Below the pieces are notes generated by a model. It ran no database searches and was not told the origin of the DNA. It worked only from the letters and a program-made list of their open reading frames with translations. A program made the translations under genes and the position numbers. Positions 22,928 to 31,635 of a DNA stretch of 35,485 nt are shown here, piece by piece (the stretch's first letter is position 1; every line of letters begins with the position of its first letter). Source of the DNA: Verrucomicrobiota bacterium (GTDB taxonomy: Bacteria > Verrucomicrobiota > Verrucomicrobiia > Chthoniobacterales > SZAS-18); NCBI GenBank assembly GCA_019241085.1, contig JAFAXH010000094.1, forward strand, positions 1 to 35,485, in the 5' to 3' direction.

Positions 22928-23554
22928 TCAGTTGTTTTTGTTTAACAACTCGCGCACTTCTTGAATCGTCATCGGATGCTCCCTGGCCCATTCGTCCAGC
23001 GTGTCCTGACGTTTGCCTTGCACCAGGAAAGGGCGCGGTTTGGCATCGCGCGTGGCAAAGGTCCGGTCCGCCGCCGGGGCGGCGCGCACGGCGACATCCC
23101 GCGTGCCGAACGCTCGGCTGGAATCCGTGGCGACGCGGCTCCCGTCTGTGGCGGCGCGATCGCGTTTGGCGAAATCCCTGGTGCCGAAACCCGCCGCGCC
23201 GGCGAAATCCTTCGAAACAAAAGCCTTGGTCGAAGCCGGTTTGCTGAAGCCGAAGGCGCGCAAGGTGGCGTGCTTGTCGAGCGTGGCGCCGCTGGCGGTG
23301 AATTTCTTGATGGCCGGATCATAGCGCATGGTCCGGTCGGGGCTCATAATGCGCTGGAGCAAGCCGCGCTCCTGGCGCGGTGTATCGCGCTCCTGCTGCC
23401 GCGAGCGCTCCTGCATTTGTTCCTGCGTCAGCGCCTGCCCGCGCGCCGCGACGGCGCCACTGCCAGCCGCCAGGCCAACGAAGGTGGCCGCCGCCAGCGG
23501 CAGCAGCCAGCATCGGCGGAAAACCAGCGGGCGGGGAAAACAACGAGGGAGCAT
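22928..23554 (-). CDS. Exported protein with FGTRD repeats, unknown function
   Basis: This 208-residue protein has a signal sequence (RCWLLPLAAATFVGLAAGSG, cleavage probably after AVA). A Gln/Glu/Arg-rich helical part follows (QEQMQERSRQQERDTPRQER), then a segment with three copies of F(G/A)TRD (FGTRDFAKRD, FGTRDVAVRA, FATRDAKPR). The C-terminal helix reads WAREHPMTIQEVRELLNKN. I recognise no domain. The C-terminal 'WAREHP...EVRELLN' helix may be a short conserved motif. Start ATG at 23554. It lies between pyrC and tyrS on the same strand with gaps of about 175 and 85 bp, so it is probably separately controlled. Confidence 0.65.
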   Translation of the reverse strand: MLPRCFPRPLVFRRCWLLPLAAATFVGLAAGSGAVAARGQALTQEQMQERSRQQERDTPRQERGLLQRIMSPDRTMRYDPAIKKFTASGATLDKHATLRAFGFSKPASTKAFVSKDFAGAAGFGTRDFAKRDRAATDGSRVATDSSRAFGTRDVAVRAAPAADRTFATRDAKPRPFLVQGKRQDTLDEWAREHPMTIQEVRELLNKNN

Positions 23555-23730
23555 TGCGCGCGCAATCTGCCTAAAAACCGTGCCGGCTGTCCATCGAATA
23601 GTTCATCGCTCTGCAAATAACCCTATGCTGCGCAATGCGTAATTTTTTTAATCCGCCCACCCTTCGGCGTCGCGCAGGATGGCGGGAAATTAACCGGGCG
23701 GCGATTCGATGCTCCCGTCGCTGCTCAGTC

Positions 23731-25014
23731 TCAGGCCCGCCAAACCGTCTTGCCCGCCACCATCGTCCGCACGGCGCGGCCGCGCAGTTCCCAGCCGTGA
23801 AAGGGCGTGTTGCGCGAGAGCGATTGCGACTCGCCGGCATCGACGGTCCACGTTTTGTTGGGATCAATCAACGTGACATCCGCCACGGCGCCGACGCTCA
23901 ACGTGCCGCGATCCAATCCGAGTAATTTAGCGGGATTGCTCGTGAGCAATTCGATGAGCCGCGGCAACCCGATAGCGCGATGTTTTTCCACCAGCAAATC
24001 GTGGAAAAGGGCGAACTCCGTTTCCAATCCGAGAATGCCGAACGGCGCTTGATCGAACTCCACTTCCTTTTCGTAGCCGGCGTGCGGCGCGTGGTCGCTG
24101 GCGAGCACGGTCACGGTGCCGTCCGCGATGCCGGCGACGAGCGCCTCGACGTGTTCCGGCGAGCGCAGGGGCGGGTTCATCTTGAAGTTTGTGTCAAAGC
24201 CACGCACCGCTTCGTCTGTCAACGCCAGATGGTGTGGGCAGACCTCGCCCGTGATCGGCACCCCGCGGGCGCGCGCTTCGCGCAACACGCGCACGCTGCC
24301 CGCGGCGCTGAGATGCTGGCAATGGATCGGCGTGCCCGTTAATTCGGCGAGCAGCACGTTGCGCGCGACGATGATTTCCTCGCCCGCCGCCGGCCAGCCG
24401 GGCAGACCCAGCAGCGTGCTCCAGTAGCCCTCGTGCATCACGCCCTTGCCGACTAAACCGTAATCCTGGCAATGGTCCATCACCACGAGTCCGAACATGC
24501 CCGCGTATTCCAGCGCGCGTCGCATGACTTCGTGATTTTGCACGCAATGACCGTCGTCCGTGAGCGCAACGACGCCGGCCTTGGCCAGGGAACCAATGGG
24601 CGCCAGCTCTTCGCCGGCCAGGCCCTTGGTGATCGCGCCCGTGATGAAAACGTTCACCTGCGCCTCGCGCGCCGCCTTCTCGTGGATCCACGAGACGACG
24701 CTCGGATTGTCCACCGGTGGATTCGTGTTCGGCATGCAGACGACAGACGTGAAACCGCCCGCCGCCGCGGCGCGCGTGCCGCTGGCAATCGTTTCTTTCG
24801 CCGATTGTCCCGGCTCGCGCAGATGCACGTGGATGTCGATCAAGCCGGGCGCGACGACCAGTCCGCTGGCGTCGATGGTTTCGATCTCCGCAGCATCTAC
24901 AGGCAGCCGGGAAAGCTCGGCGATGCGGCCATTTTCCAGCAACAGGTCGCCGATGTCGTCACGGCCATTGGCGGGGTCGATGATGCGGCCCTGGCGGATC
25001 AGCGTGAAACTCAC
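23731..25014 (-). CDS. pyrC: Dihydroorotase
   Basis: This 427-residue amidohydrolase has the first metal pair in DIHVHLREPG (H62, H64; the Arg and Glu bind the substrate), SGTRAAAAGGFTSVVCMPNT, a metal-His region in HCQHLSAAGSV, and VLASDHAPH with the catalytic Asp. LLTSNPAKLLGL and GRAVRTMVAGKTVW close the chain. It is a class I dihydroorotase that cyclises carbamoyl-aspartate in the third step of UMP synthesis. The start is a GTG at 25014; pyrB ends 21 bp upstream, so the two are one transcription unit. Length and motifs are normal. Confidence 0.95.
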   Translation of the reverse strand: MSFTLIRQGRIIDPANGRDDIGDLLLENGRIAELSRLPVDAAEIETIDASGLVVAPGLIDIHVHLREPGQSAKETIASGTRAAAAGGFTSVVCMPNTNPPVDNPSVVSWIHEKAAREAQVNVFITGAITKGLAGEELAPIGSLAKAGVVALTDDGHCVQNHEVMRRALEYAGMFGLVVMDHCQDYGLVGKGVMHEGYWSTLLGLPGWPAAGEEIIVARNVLLAELTGTPIHCQHLSAAGSVRVLREARARGVPITGEVCPHHLALTDEAVRGFDTNFKMNPPLRSPEHVEALVAGIADGTVTVLASDHAPHAGYEKEVEFDQAPFGILGLETEFALFHDLLVEKHRAIGLPRLIELLTSNPAKLLGLDRGTLSVGAVADVTLIDPNKTWTVDAGESQSLSRNTPFHGWELRGRAVRTMVAGKTVWRA

Positions 25015-25035
25015 GGGGAATGGGCGGAGGTTGAA

Positions 25036-26034
25036 TCAGGATGCAACGGCTTGTTGCCGGGCGCCGGCTCCAGCGCACAAATAGAGCACAGCCATGCGCA
25101 CGGCGAGGCCATTGGCGACTTGGTCAAGAATGACGCTGCGCGCGCTGTCGGCTACCTCGCTGTCGATCTCCACGCCGCGATTGATCGGTCCCGGGTGCAT
25201 GATGAGGCAATCGGGCCGCAACCGCGCCGCGCGCGCTTTCGTCAGGCCAAAGAGCGCGGTGTATTCGCCCAGGCTCGGAAAGTATTCCTTGCGCTGCCTT
25301 TCGTGCTGGATGCGCAGCAGATTGAAGACATCCGCCTCCGGCAACACGGCGTCGAGATCGTGCCGCACTTCCACGCCAAGACGCTCGAAGACCCGCGGAA
25401 CCAGTGTGCTGGGCCCGACGAGCGTGACGCGCGCGCCGAGCTTGGTGAGGGCATGGATGTCGGAGCGGGCGACGCGGCTGAAAAGAATGTCGCCCACGAT
25501 GACGACGTGCAGCCCGGCAACGCGGCCCTTTTTTTCCCGGATCGTAAACGTGTCGAGCAAGGCCTGCGTCGGGTGCTCGTGCGCGCCGTCACCGCCGTTG
25601 ATGACGCTCGCTTCCAGCCGGTCGGCGAGAAATTGCGCCGCGCCCGCGGAGGAATGCCGCAGCACGAGGATGTCGGCGTGCAGGGCTTCGAGATTTCGCG
25701 CGGTGTCCTTGAGCGTTTCGCCTTTGGTCAGGCTGCTGGCGCTGGCTGAAATGTTCACGATGTCCGCGCTCAACCGCGCCGCCGCCAGCTCGAACGAGGT
25801 GCGGGTGCGCGTGCTCGGTTCGACGAAAAGATTGACCAGCGTGCGTCCTTGCAGCGCGGGCACTTTTTTCACCTCACGCGTGCCGACCCGGCGGAATTGC
25901 CGCGCGGTGTCGAGCACCAGCGAGATTTCCTCCGCCGTCAGTTCCTGGATGCCGAGCAAATCCTTGCGCAACCAGCGCGCCGGCCGGCTGGCGGCGGGCG
26001 TTTCGCTGGGCGAGGGGAGCAATGCGGAATTCAT
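25036..26034 (-). CDS. pyrB: Aspartate carbamoyltransferase catalytic subunit
   Basis: This 332-residue protein has the carbamoyl-phosphate site [46 protein letters not shown] (HPTQ motif), and the aspartate domain marks [13 protein letters not shown]. It makes carbamoyl-aspartate from carbamoyl phosphate and aspartate. The ATG at 26034 overlaps the pyrR stop by 4 bp, implying translational coupling. No pyrI regulatory subunit gene is present, which fits control by PyrR instead. A short Ser/Pro-rich N-terminal extension (about 18 residues) precedes the usual start of the family. Confidence 0.95.
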   Translation of the reverse strand: MNSALLPSPSETPAASRPARWLRKDLLGIQELTAEEISLVLDTARQFRRVGTREVKKVPALQGRTLVNLFVEPSTRTRTSFELAAARLSADIVNISASASSLTKGETLKDTARNLEALHADILVLRHSSAGAAQFLADRLEASVINGGDGAHEHPTQALLDTFTIREKKGRVAGLHVVIVGDILFSRVARSDIHALTKLGARVTLVGPSTLVPRVFERLGVEVRHDLDAVLPEADVFNLLRIQHERQRKEYFPSLGEYTALFGLTKARAARLRPDCLIMHPGPINRGVEIDSEVADSARSVILDQVANGLAVRMAVLYLCAGAGARQQAVAS

Positions 26035-26654
26035 GCCGTTTGCGTCGCTCGGGAAATCGTCGCCACGGGCCGCAGCCAGACACCGTCGCCTTCCGCGTCG
26101 TTCGGCCGCAAGCGCACGCGAATTCGATCCTCGAATGCGGTGGCGACACTGGTGCCGGCGAAGTCCGGCCGGATGGGCAGCTCGCGGTGGCCGGCGCGTT
26201 CCACGAGCACGGCGAGTTGCACCCGACGCGGCCGGCCGAAGTCGCGCAGGGCATCGAGTGCCGCGCGGATGGTGCGACCCGTGAAAAAAACGTCGTCCAC
26301 CAGCACAATGTCGCGGTCGTCGAGATCGAGCGGCAGCTCGGTCGTCTGCATGGATTCCAACCGGGGCCGGTGCCAGAGATCGTCGCGGTGCATGGAGACA
26401 TCCAGCGCGCCGACGACGGGCTGCGCGCTCCGCTTCAATTCAGCAAGAGTTGCCGCGAGCCGGCGCGCGATCTCCACGCCGCGGGAATAAATGCCGACGA
26501 GCACGAGTCGTGAAAAGCCCGCGCCGCCGTGCCGGGCATCGACCGACGCCGCGATCTCCTCTGCCAGACGATGCACAGTGCGCGCGATGGCCTCGCCATT
26601 GAGCAACGGCTGCACGTCGGCGACAACGGGAGCTGCTGGCGAATCGGGCATCAT
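26031..26654 (-). CDS. pyrR: PyrR, pyrimidine operon regulator / uracil phosphoribosyltransferase
   Basis: This 207-residue phosphoribosyltransferase-fold protein has the PRPP-binding motif as [31 protein letters not shown] in the N-terminal half and [20 protein letters not shown] in the C-terminal half. That layout is typical of PyrR rather than Upp. PyrR binds pyr mRNA leaders in response to UMP and can also make UMP from uracil and PRPP. It is the first gene of pyrR-pyrB-pyrC. The upstream gap contains a small palindrome and a partial match to the PyrR-binding loop, but no convincing attenuator. The N-terminus is about 20 residues longer than in Bacillus. Confidence 0.9.
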   Translation of the reverse strand: MMPDSPAAPVVADVQPLLNGEAIARTVHRLAEEIAASVDARHGGAGFSRLVLVGIYSRGVEIARRLAATLAELKRSAQPVVGALDVSMHRDDLWHRPRLESMQTTELPLDLDDRDIVLVDDVFFTGRTIRAALDALRDFGRPRRVQLAVLVERAGHRELPIRPDFAGTSVATAFEDRIRVRLRPNDAEGDGVWLRPVATISRATQTA

Positions 26655-26724
26655 GAACGCGCGCGGCGTCGGCCTTCAAGCTGGGCAGCAGCACGCGGGT
26701 TGACAAGCAAATTGTCGATTCGCC

Positions 26725-26743
26725 GCTGCCACGGCAGCCTCAC
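26725..26743 (-). promoter_or_regulatory. Candidate leader hairpin upstream of pyrR
   Basis: On the minus strand GTGAGGCT (26743-26736) matches the 3' half of the PyrR-binding loop consensus (GNGAGGYU). It overlaps a palindrome GCTGCCGTGGCAGC. The 5' half of the consensus (ARUCC) is not there and no terminator with a T-run follows. A second small palindrome, GACAA-GCAAA-TTGTC, lies between this site and the start codon. Support for a real attenuator is weak. Confidence 0.25.
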
Positions 26744-26783
26744 GCCCGTTCCTTTCCGGGCGCCGCGGCCAAACCCCATCGGC

Positions 26784-27083
26784 TCAGCGCGCGGCCGTTT
26801 CGGGACGAGCTTCGCCACTGCCGCCGGCGCCGCCACCATGACGCGCCTGCTGGTCCTTCCGTTTTTCACGCCAGGAAGAACGATGCTTCACGATCCAGTC
26901 GAGCAACGCCTTCTCGAAGCCGATGTCGTGGCCGGCTTTCTCGCTTTCCAGCCATTTGTGGCGCAGGATTTCTTCGCGCTCGGCGAGAAACTCTTTGTAG
27001 AGCACGGAATTGGTCATCAACTCGGCGTCGCGAGTGGCGTTCTCGGGCGAGACTGGTTTGTCCTGTGGGGAAGTTTTGGTCAT
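26784..27083 (-). CDS. Small conserved protein of unknown function
   Basis: This 99-residue protein starts at the ATG at 27083 (MTKTSPQDKPVSPENATRD). The core MTNSVLYKEFLAEREEILRH then KWLESEKAGHDIGFEKALLDW looks well conserved and helical, with the 'HKW-ESEKAG-DIGFE-ALLDWI' pattern that I associate with short uncharacterised proteins or C-terminal modules in several phyla. The tail is low complexity (GGGAGGSGEARPETAAR). No signal or membrane helix. It lies 129 bp upstream of pyrR and 218 bp downstream of mrp on the same strand. Function unknown. Confidence 0.7.
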   Translation of the reverse strand: MTKTSPQDKPVSPENATRDAELMTNSVLYKEFLAEREEILRHKWLESEKAGHDIGFEKALLDWIVKHRSSWREKRKDQQARHGGGAGGSGEARPETAAR

Positions 27084-27301
27084 ACAACGATCAGGGAAAG
27101 AATCGGAACCGGCTGGCAGGCAATGGTCGAGCATCCCCCGAAGGAGGAAAAATCTGAGAAGATGCTGCGTATCGGTCGCATTGTCGCGAGTCCAGTGGCG
27201 GGCAGCTCCGGGGAGCGGCGCTCTCATGAATTACTCCAAGTGCATAACCCATGCCGCGCCGCGCCGGCAAGTGTTAACCGCAGGTTTGCGCCGGCTTTTT
27301 T

Positions 27302-28375
27302 TCAAACCGCCACCGGGCGTTCGACCGCAGAGCGCACCCGCGCGGCAATCGCCCGAAACTCCTGCGCCACCGCGCCCGCCGGTTCGCCGAGCACGATGGG
27401 CCGGCCGCGGTCGCCGCCCTCGCGCGTGGCGATGTCGATGGGCACCTGGCCCAATAAAGCAACGCCCAGCCGTTTCGCCTCGCGCTCCCCGCCGCCCGCA
27501 CCGAAAATATCATAGCGCTGGCCATCACCGGGACAGAGGAAATAGCTCATGTTTTCGACGATCCCGAGCACCGGGACGTTGGTTTTGGAGAACATGCTGG
27601 AAGCCTTGCGCGCGTCGATGAGCGCGACTTCCTGCGGCGTGGTCACGATCACCGCGCCGTCGAGCGCGACGGTTTGCACGACGGTGAGCTGGATGTCGCC
27701 TGTGCCTGGCGGCAGGTCGAGCACGAGATAATCGAGGTCGCCCCAGACGACGCGACGCAGGAACTGTTGCGTCAACCGCGTGACCATCGGTCCGCGCAAG
27801 ATCGCCGGCGCGTCTTCGCTGAGCAAAAAACCCATCGACATCAATTTCAAGCCGTGAGCTTCGACGGGAATGATTTGTTCGTCCTCCGTCGCCGACGCGC
27901 CCTCGCGATCCACGCCGAACATCAGCGCAATGCTCGGACCATAAAGATCGCAGTCGCAAAGGCCGACGCTCCCGCCCGTCTCCGCTTGCAACGCAATGGC
28001 GAGATTGGCCGCGACGGTGGATTTGCCCACGCCGCCCTTGCCGCTGGCCACGGCGATGATGTGGCGCACGCCGGGCAGCGTTTGCGGCCCAACGCCGGTC
28101 TGGGCGGTCACCGGATTTTGAATGTCAAATTCCAGCCGCACGTCGCCGACACCCGGCAGCGCTTGCAAGGCGACTCCGGCTTGATCTTTAATTTGCTGGG
28201 CGATCTGCGGCTGATTGGTGGCAATCTTGAAACGCACCGTCACGTCGCGGCCATTCGGGGCGATTTCGATGGCGCTGATAATGCCGAAAGAAACGATGTC
28301 GCGGCTGAAGCCCGGATAACGGACGGCGCGCAGTTGTTCGCGGATTTGGGCTTCGGAAAAGGCGGGGCTAGGCAT
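27302..28375 (-). CDS. mrp: Mrp/ApbC family Fe-S cluster carrier ATPase
   Basis: This 357-residue protein has an N-terminal MIP18/DUF59 domain (residues 5-90) and a P-loop ATPase domain with the deviant Walker A SGKGGVGKST (111-120), GLCDCDLYGPS, and DYLVLDLPPGTGD. Such proteins carry and deliver [4Fe-4S] clusters to apo-enzymes in the cytoplasm. The cluster-binding CxxC that normally follows NMSYF reads CPGDG here (Cys281, then Asp284), so one cysteine is missing. Start ATG at 28375 is the first after the upstream gene; longer in-frame starts overlap that gene. The stop is 218 bp before the next minus-strand gene. Confidence 0.93.
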   Translation of the reverse strand: MPSPAFSEAQIREQLRAVRYPGFSRDIVSFGIISAIEIAPNGRDVTVRFKIATNQPQIAQQIKDQAGVALQALPGVGDVRLEFDIQNPVTAQTGVGPQTLPGVRHIIAVASGKGGVGKSTVAANLAIALQAETGGSVGLCDCDLYGPSIALMFGVDREGASATEDEQIIPVEAHGLKLMSMGFLLSEDAPAILRGPMVTRLTQQFLRRVVWGDLDYLVLDLPPGTGDIQLTVVQTVALDGAVIVTTPQEVALIDARKASSMFSKTNVPVLGIVENMSYFLCPGDGQRYDIFGAGGGEREAKRLGVALLGQVPIDIATREGGDRGRPIVLGEPAGAVAQEFRAIAARVRSAVERPVAV

Positions 28376-28427
28376 GAGGATAAACAGGCGGTAGGCAACG
28401 TAACGTGCGCTGAGCCTAGATGCCAAC

Positions 28428-28931
28428 TCAGCGGGGATTGGTTTCCTCTGTCTGTAAGACGTGAGTGATGAATTCCCGCAAGAACACATCTTCCCCCCAG
28501 GACAAAAGTTTGCTGAGATGACGCATTCCCAAACCAAAAGGAAAAATGAACAAAATGGAGGGAACGGCTAGCCACTTCATAGACGGTGGTCCGGCGAGAA
28601 CCATACCGGCAAAGGACAAAAGCCCGAAGCAACCCGCGACGAAGAGCAGCACAATCCACATCGTCCGCACCGTTGGATGAATTCCAAATTCTCCGTAAAC
28701 GATGGTGCCCTTGCCATCGGGCACAAAGCTTCCGATCAGGGTCGGTTGAAACGAATTTCGGTAGCAAATGCGTTTCCAGATGACAAAGGAGTCCCGCTTG
28801 ATGTCACCTGCGACAGGCTTTGGTTCAAACGAGGTGCGCCAGCCGTTGTATTCAATCGCACCCTTTAAACGCGCCATGCACTCCGCTGGAGACAAGGGCG
28901 TGCGAAGCAGAACCGCCGCGTGTTGGGGCAT
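28428..28931 (-). CDS. Two-helix membrane protein of unknown function
   Basis: This 167-residue protein has a soluble N-terminal half, which begins MPQHAAVLLRTPLSPAECMA and continues with strands such as FVIWKRICYRNSFQPTLIGS. It then has two membrane helices, MWIVLLFVAGCFGLLSFAG and WLAVPSILFIFPFGLGM, and a short C-terminal helix. The 'RxxYRNSFQPxLxGSF...G..V.G.F' pattern is one I recall from small uncharacterised proteins with a beta-rich domain ahead of two helices. Located 19 bp after rpoN and 52 bp before mrp on the same strand; GC content is lower than in both. Confidence 0.65.
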   Translation of the reverse strand: MPQHAAVLLRTPLSPAECMARLKGAIEYNGWRTSFEPKPVAGDIKRDSFVIWKRICYRNSFQPTLIGSFVPDGKGTIVYGEFGIHPTVRTMWIVLLFVAGCFGLLSFAGMVLAGPPSMKWLAVPSILFIFPFGLGMRHLSKLLSWGEDVFLREFITHVLQTEETNPR

Positions 28932-28950
28932 GAAAGAATAAAAAGCACGC

Positions 28951-30378
28951 TCAGTAACGCTTGCGCATGTTGCTCGGCAGGATGTTCAGCTCATTGCGAT
29001 ATTTTGCCACCGTGCGGCGGGCGATGGGAATGCCGCGTTCGCTCAGGATCGAGACGATTTCTTTGTCACTGTAGGGATTACTCGCGCTCTCGCTTCGCAC
29101 GAGGCCCTCGATGGCTTCCTTCACGCTCGTGTTGCTCATCGACTCGCCCGCGGCCGTCTGGTAGCCGGGAGTGAAGAAATAGCGCATCTCGAATACGCCC
29201 TGCGGCGTGGCGATGTATTTGCCGCTGATCGCGCGGCTCACGGTCGTCTCGTGGACGCCGACGGCTTCGGCGATCTGCACCATCGTCATCGGCCGCAGAT
29301 ACGCGCTGCCTTTCGCCAAAAATTCGAGCTGCCGCTTCACGATCTCGTTGGCGATGTTGGAGATCGTCTGCTGGCGCTGGTGAATGCTCTTGATGAGAAA
29401 TTTGCCGCTCCGGATTTTTTCCCGGATGTAATCCTTCACCTCACCGGAGCCATTGCCGCTGTCCTGCGCCATGATGTCCTTGTAGGTATTTGAGATGCGC
29501 AGATGCGGGATTTGTTCGCCGTTGAGAATGACGGTGTATTCGCCGTCGATCTTCTCCACGCTCACGTCGGGCAGGACGTAATTGTTCGGATCGGGCGCGA
29601 AAATCTGGCCGGGTTTGGGATCGAGCAGGGCGATGGAATTGGCAGCCTCCTGCACCTCATCGACGCCGACGCCGAGCCGGCGCGCGATCTCGGGAAAGCG
29701 CCGTTTGCCCAGCTCATCGATGAACCGGTCGATGATCTGATATTCCATGCTGTCCTGCCGTCCCCGCCGGCGGAGCTGGATGAGCAGGCAGTCCTTCAAA
29801 TCCACCGCGCCGACGCCGGGCGGGTGAAAACCCTGGATCACGTTCAGCACGCGCTGGAGGTCTTCCGCCGGGACACCCGTGTTGGCGTGCATCTCCTCGG
29901 GCGTCGTCTGGAGAAAACCGTTGTCGTCAATGTTGCCGATGATGAGTTCCGCCAGCTTGCGGTCGCCGGGGGAAAGCTCCGCGCCGTTGAGCTGCGACAT
30001 CAGGTGCTGTTGCAGCGTTTCCTGATTTGCGATGGAGTCGAAGAAGAACTGCCGGCGTTCCTCCTCGTCCTCGCTCCGCCCGCTGTAGGCGCTGCTCTGC
30101 GCCATGTATTCGCGCCATTCCTCGTCGAGCTTGGCCAGTTGATCGAATTCTTCCTTGAAATCGTCGTCCGCCGATTCGCTCGTCGTCGATTCCTCGCTGC
30201 TGGAGTTGGATTCTCCCGGCTCTTCTTCGAGCACCGGGTTCGTTTCCATCTCCTGCTGCACGATGTTGCGCAACTCCAGCATCGGCACCTGCAAAATCAC
30301 GAGACTCTGCTGAAGCTGGGGCGCCAGCACCTGCTGCATCGACAGGTTCTGGGTTTGTTGCATGCCTGGACCGGCCAT
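28951..30378 (-). CDS. rpoN: RNA polymerase sigma-54 factor
   Basis: This 475-residue protein has region I (LSMQQVLAPQLQQSLVILQ), which is Gln/Leu-rich and contacts activators. An acidic region II follows (EEEPGESNSSSEESTTSESADDDF). The core-binding domain lies from about 130 (QQHLMSQL, LIGNIDDNGFL). The C-terminal DNA-binding part has a helix-turn-helix (QIAEAVGVHETTVSRAISGK) and the RpoN box RRTVAKYRNEL. It directs transcription from -24/-12 promoters with enhancer-binding ATPases; none of those is in the window. It opens the long minus-strand run after a 133-bp divergent gap with two small plus-strand genes. The acidic spacer is on the long side. Confidence 0.95.
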   Translation of the reverse strand: MAGPGMQQTQNLSMQQVLAPQLQQSLVILQVPMLELRNIVQQEMETNPVLEEEPGESNSSSEESTTSESADDDFKEEFDQLAKLDEEWREYMAQSSAYSGRSEDEEERRQFFFDSIANQETLQQHLMSQLNGAELSPGDRKLAELIIGNIDDNGFLQTTPEEMHANTGVPAEDLQRVLNVIQGFHPPGVGAVDLKDCLLIQLRRRGRQDSMEYQIIDRFIDELGKRRFPEIARRLGVGVDEVQEAANSIALLDPKPGQIFAPDPNNYVLPDVSVEKIDGEYTVILNGEQIPHLRISNTYKDIMAQDSGNGSGEVKDYIREKIRSGKFLIKSIHQRQQTISNIANEIVKRQLEFLAKGSAYLRPMTMVQIAEAVGVHETTVSRAISGKYIATPQGVFEMRYFFTPGYQTAAGESMSNTSVKEAIEGLVRSESASNPYSDKEIVSILSERGIPIARRTVAKYRNELNILPSNMRKRY

Positions 30379-30511
30379 AAAAAACGGGAGGACTCTGTCG
30401 CGACGATGTTAACGTGTCACCGCGCTAGCGCAAGCAAATAGCGCGCCATGCTGACCGGTCTCCGCGCTCGCGCGGCCTCTTGGGAACGCGTCCTGCTTCT
30501 GCTAGTTCAAC

Positions 30512-30823
30512 ATGAGCCTGCTCCCCAAAATTTCTTTTCCGCGCACCGGATTTTTCTGGTTCCGTCCGCTCACGGTTTGCGCCCTTGGCGGCGCGTTCCT
30601 CGTCCTCGGGCTGCTGACGCCCGCGACCACGCCGCGCACCCTGGCCGCCGCGCCGGCGATCAATGCCGACGCGCTCGACGCCCTCATCGGCCAGCTCAAA
30701 CAGCAGCAGGATCAGCAGACCGCCAATCAAACAAAAATTGAGACGCAACTCGCCGCGCTGAAAGAAGAATTGCGGCAGCTAAAAATTTATACCTCGCGCG
30801 CCGGTTCCGGCGGTCGTCGCTGA
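30512..30823 (+). CDS. Small exported or anchored coiled-coil protein A
   Basis: This 103-residue protein has an N-terminal hydrophobic segment (FRPLTVCALGGAFLVLGLL) and then a Gln/Leu/Lys heptad region (LDALIGQLKQQQDQQTANQT and TQLAALKEELRQLK) that should form a coiled coil. The tail is basic (SGGRR). No known domain. It sits 33 bp upstream of a second small protein of the same plan, and the pair diverges from rpoN. Start ATG at 30512. Confidence 0.6.
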   Translation: MSLLPKISFPRTGFFWFRPLTVCALGGAFLVLGLLTPATTPRTLAAAPAINADALDALIGQLKQQQDQQTANQTKIETQLAALKEELRQLKIYTSRAGSGGRR

Positions 30824-30856
30824 AACGGTCGGATCAATCGCCAATTTTTTCTCCTT

Positions 30857-31105
30857 ATGAAAACGCATTCCATCCGTTCCTTCGTTCTCCCGCTGCTGCC
30901 CTTGGCCGTCGGGGCGCTCCTGCTGTTGCCGTCCGCCCAAGTTCGCTCGCAGATGGCGCTTCCGCCGAGTAATCCCGCCGCGGCGTTGCAAGCGCTGCAA
31001 ACCGCCAACGCCGATTTAATCAAACGCCAGGAGGCGACTTTGAAGGAACTCGAGGAAGCCACCAACGTGGCGCGAGAGGCCCGGATTTTTGCCCGCCGGA
31101 GTTAA
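30857..31105 (+). CDS. Small exported coiled-coil protein B
   Basis: This 82-residue protein starts MKTHSIRSFVLPLLPLAVGA, with a signal peptide probably cleaved near RSQMA. A helical stretch follows (AALQALQTANADLIKRQEAT, LKELEEATNVAREARI) that can form a coiled coil. Together with the preceding gene it looks like a two-gene unit of small periplasmic helical proteins. No family recognised. A purine-poor leader (TTTTTTCTCCTT) precedes the ATG, so no Shine-Dalgarno site is visible. Confidence 0.6.
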   Translation: MKTHSIRSFVLPLLPLAVGALLLLPSAQVRSQMALPPSNPAAALQALQTANADLIKRQEATLKELEEATNVAREARIFARRS

Positions 31106-31137
31106 GGACGCCGCCGCCTTCGCCGCCGGCTGCCGAT

Positions 31138-31599
31138 TCAACCGCCCTCCGGCACGAGGAGGTTCGGCTGGCCGACGCGTCGCCGCACCCAGTTCATCGG
31201 CTGGAGCACGGAGCGCCGGCGCACGAGTTTCAACAAGACGCGGCGCTTGGCGGGGAAATCCATGAAGCCGAGGCCGACGATGATGACCAGCATTCCTGGT
31301 CCAGGCAAGGGCAGGAGGGCGACCCCGGTGAGCAGCAAGAGCGCGCCGGCGACGTTGCGTGCGAGCGTCACGAGCCAGTGTCGGGGTGATTCGTCTGAAG
31401 CCCGGCCCTGGCTCAGGCGCAGCAAATAATCGACGGGCAGCCGCGCGGCGATCAGCGGCAGCGCGAGCAGGCCGCCAAGGCAGAGCACCATGGAAATGCC
31501 GCCGCCCCAATAGACGAATGCCTCGTGCTGCCGGAGCCAATGTCGCGTGCTGTGCCAGAGCGCGAGCAGCGACGCATTCGCAAGAGCAAATCTGGCCAT
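31138..31599 (-). CDS. PGPGW-motif transmembrane protein
   Basis: This 153-residue protein has a first membrane segment YWGGGISMVLCLGGLLALPL and a second one, NVAGALLLLTGVALLPLPGP, running into GMLVIIVGL. The LPGPGMLVIIVGL element is the mark of the 'putative transmembrane protein (PGPGW)' family; here the Trp is replaced by Met. A basic C-terminus follows (AKRRVLLKLVRRRS). Function unknown; inner-membrane location likely. It lies 36 bp downstream of glmM on the same strand. Confidence 0.78.
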   Translation of the reverse strand: MARFALANASLLALWHSTRHWLRQHEAFVYWGGGISMVLCLGGLLALPLIAARLPVDYLLRLSQGRASDESPRHWLVTLARNVAGALLLLTGVALLPLPGPGMLVIIVGLGFMDFPAKRRVLLKLVRRRSVLQPMNWVRRRVGQPNLLVPEGG

Positions 31600-31635
31600 G
31601 CTGAGGAACGAAAACCGCGGTTGCAGCTCCCAACG

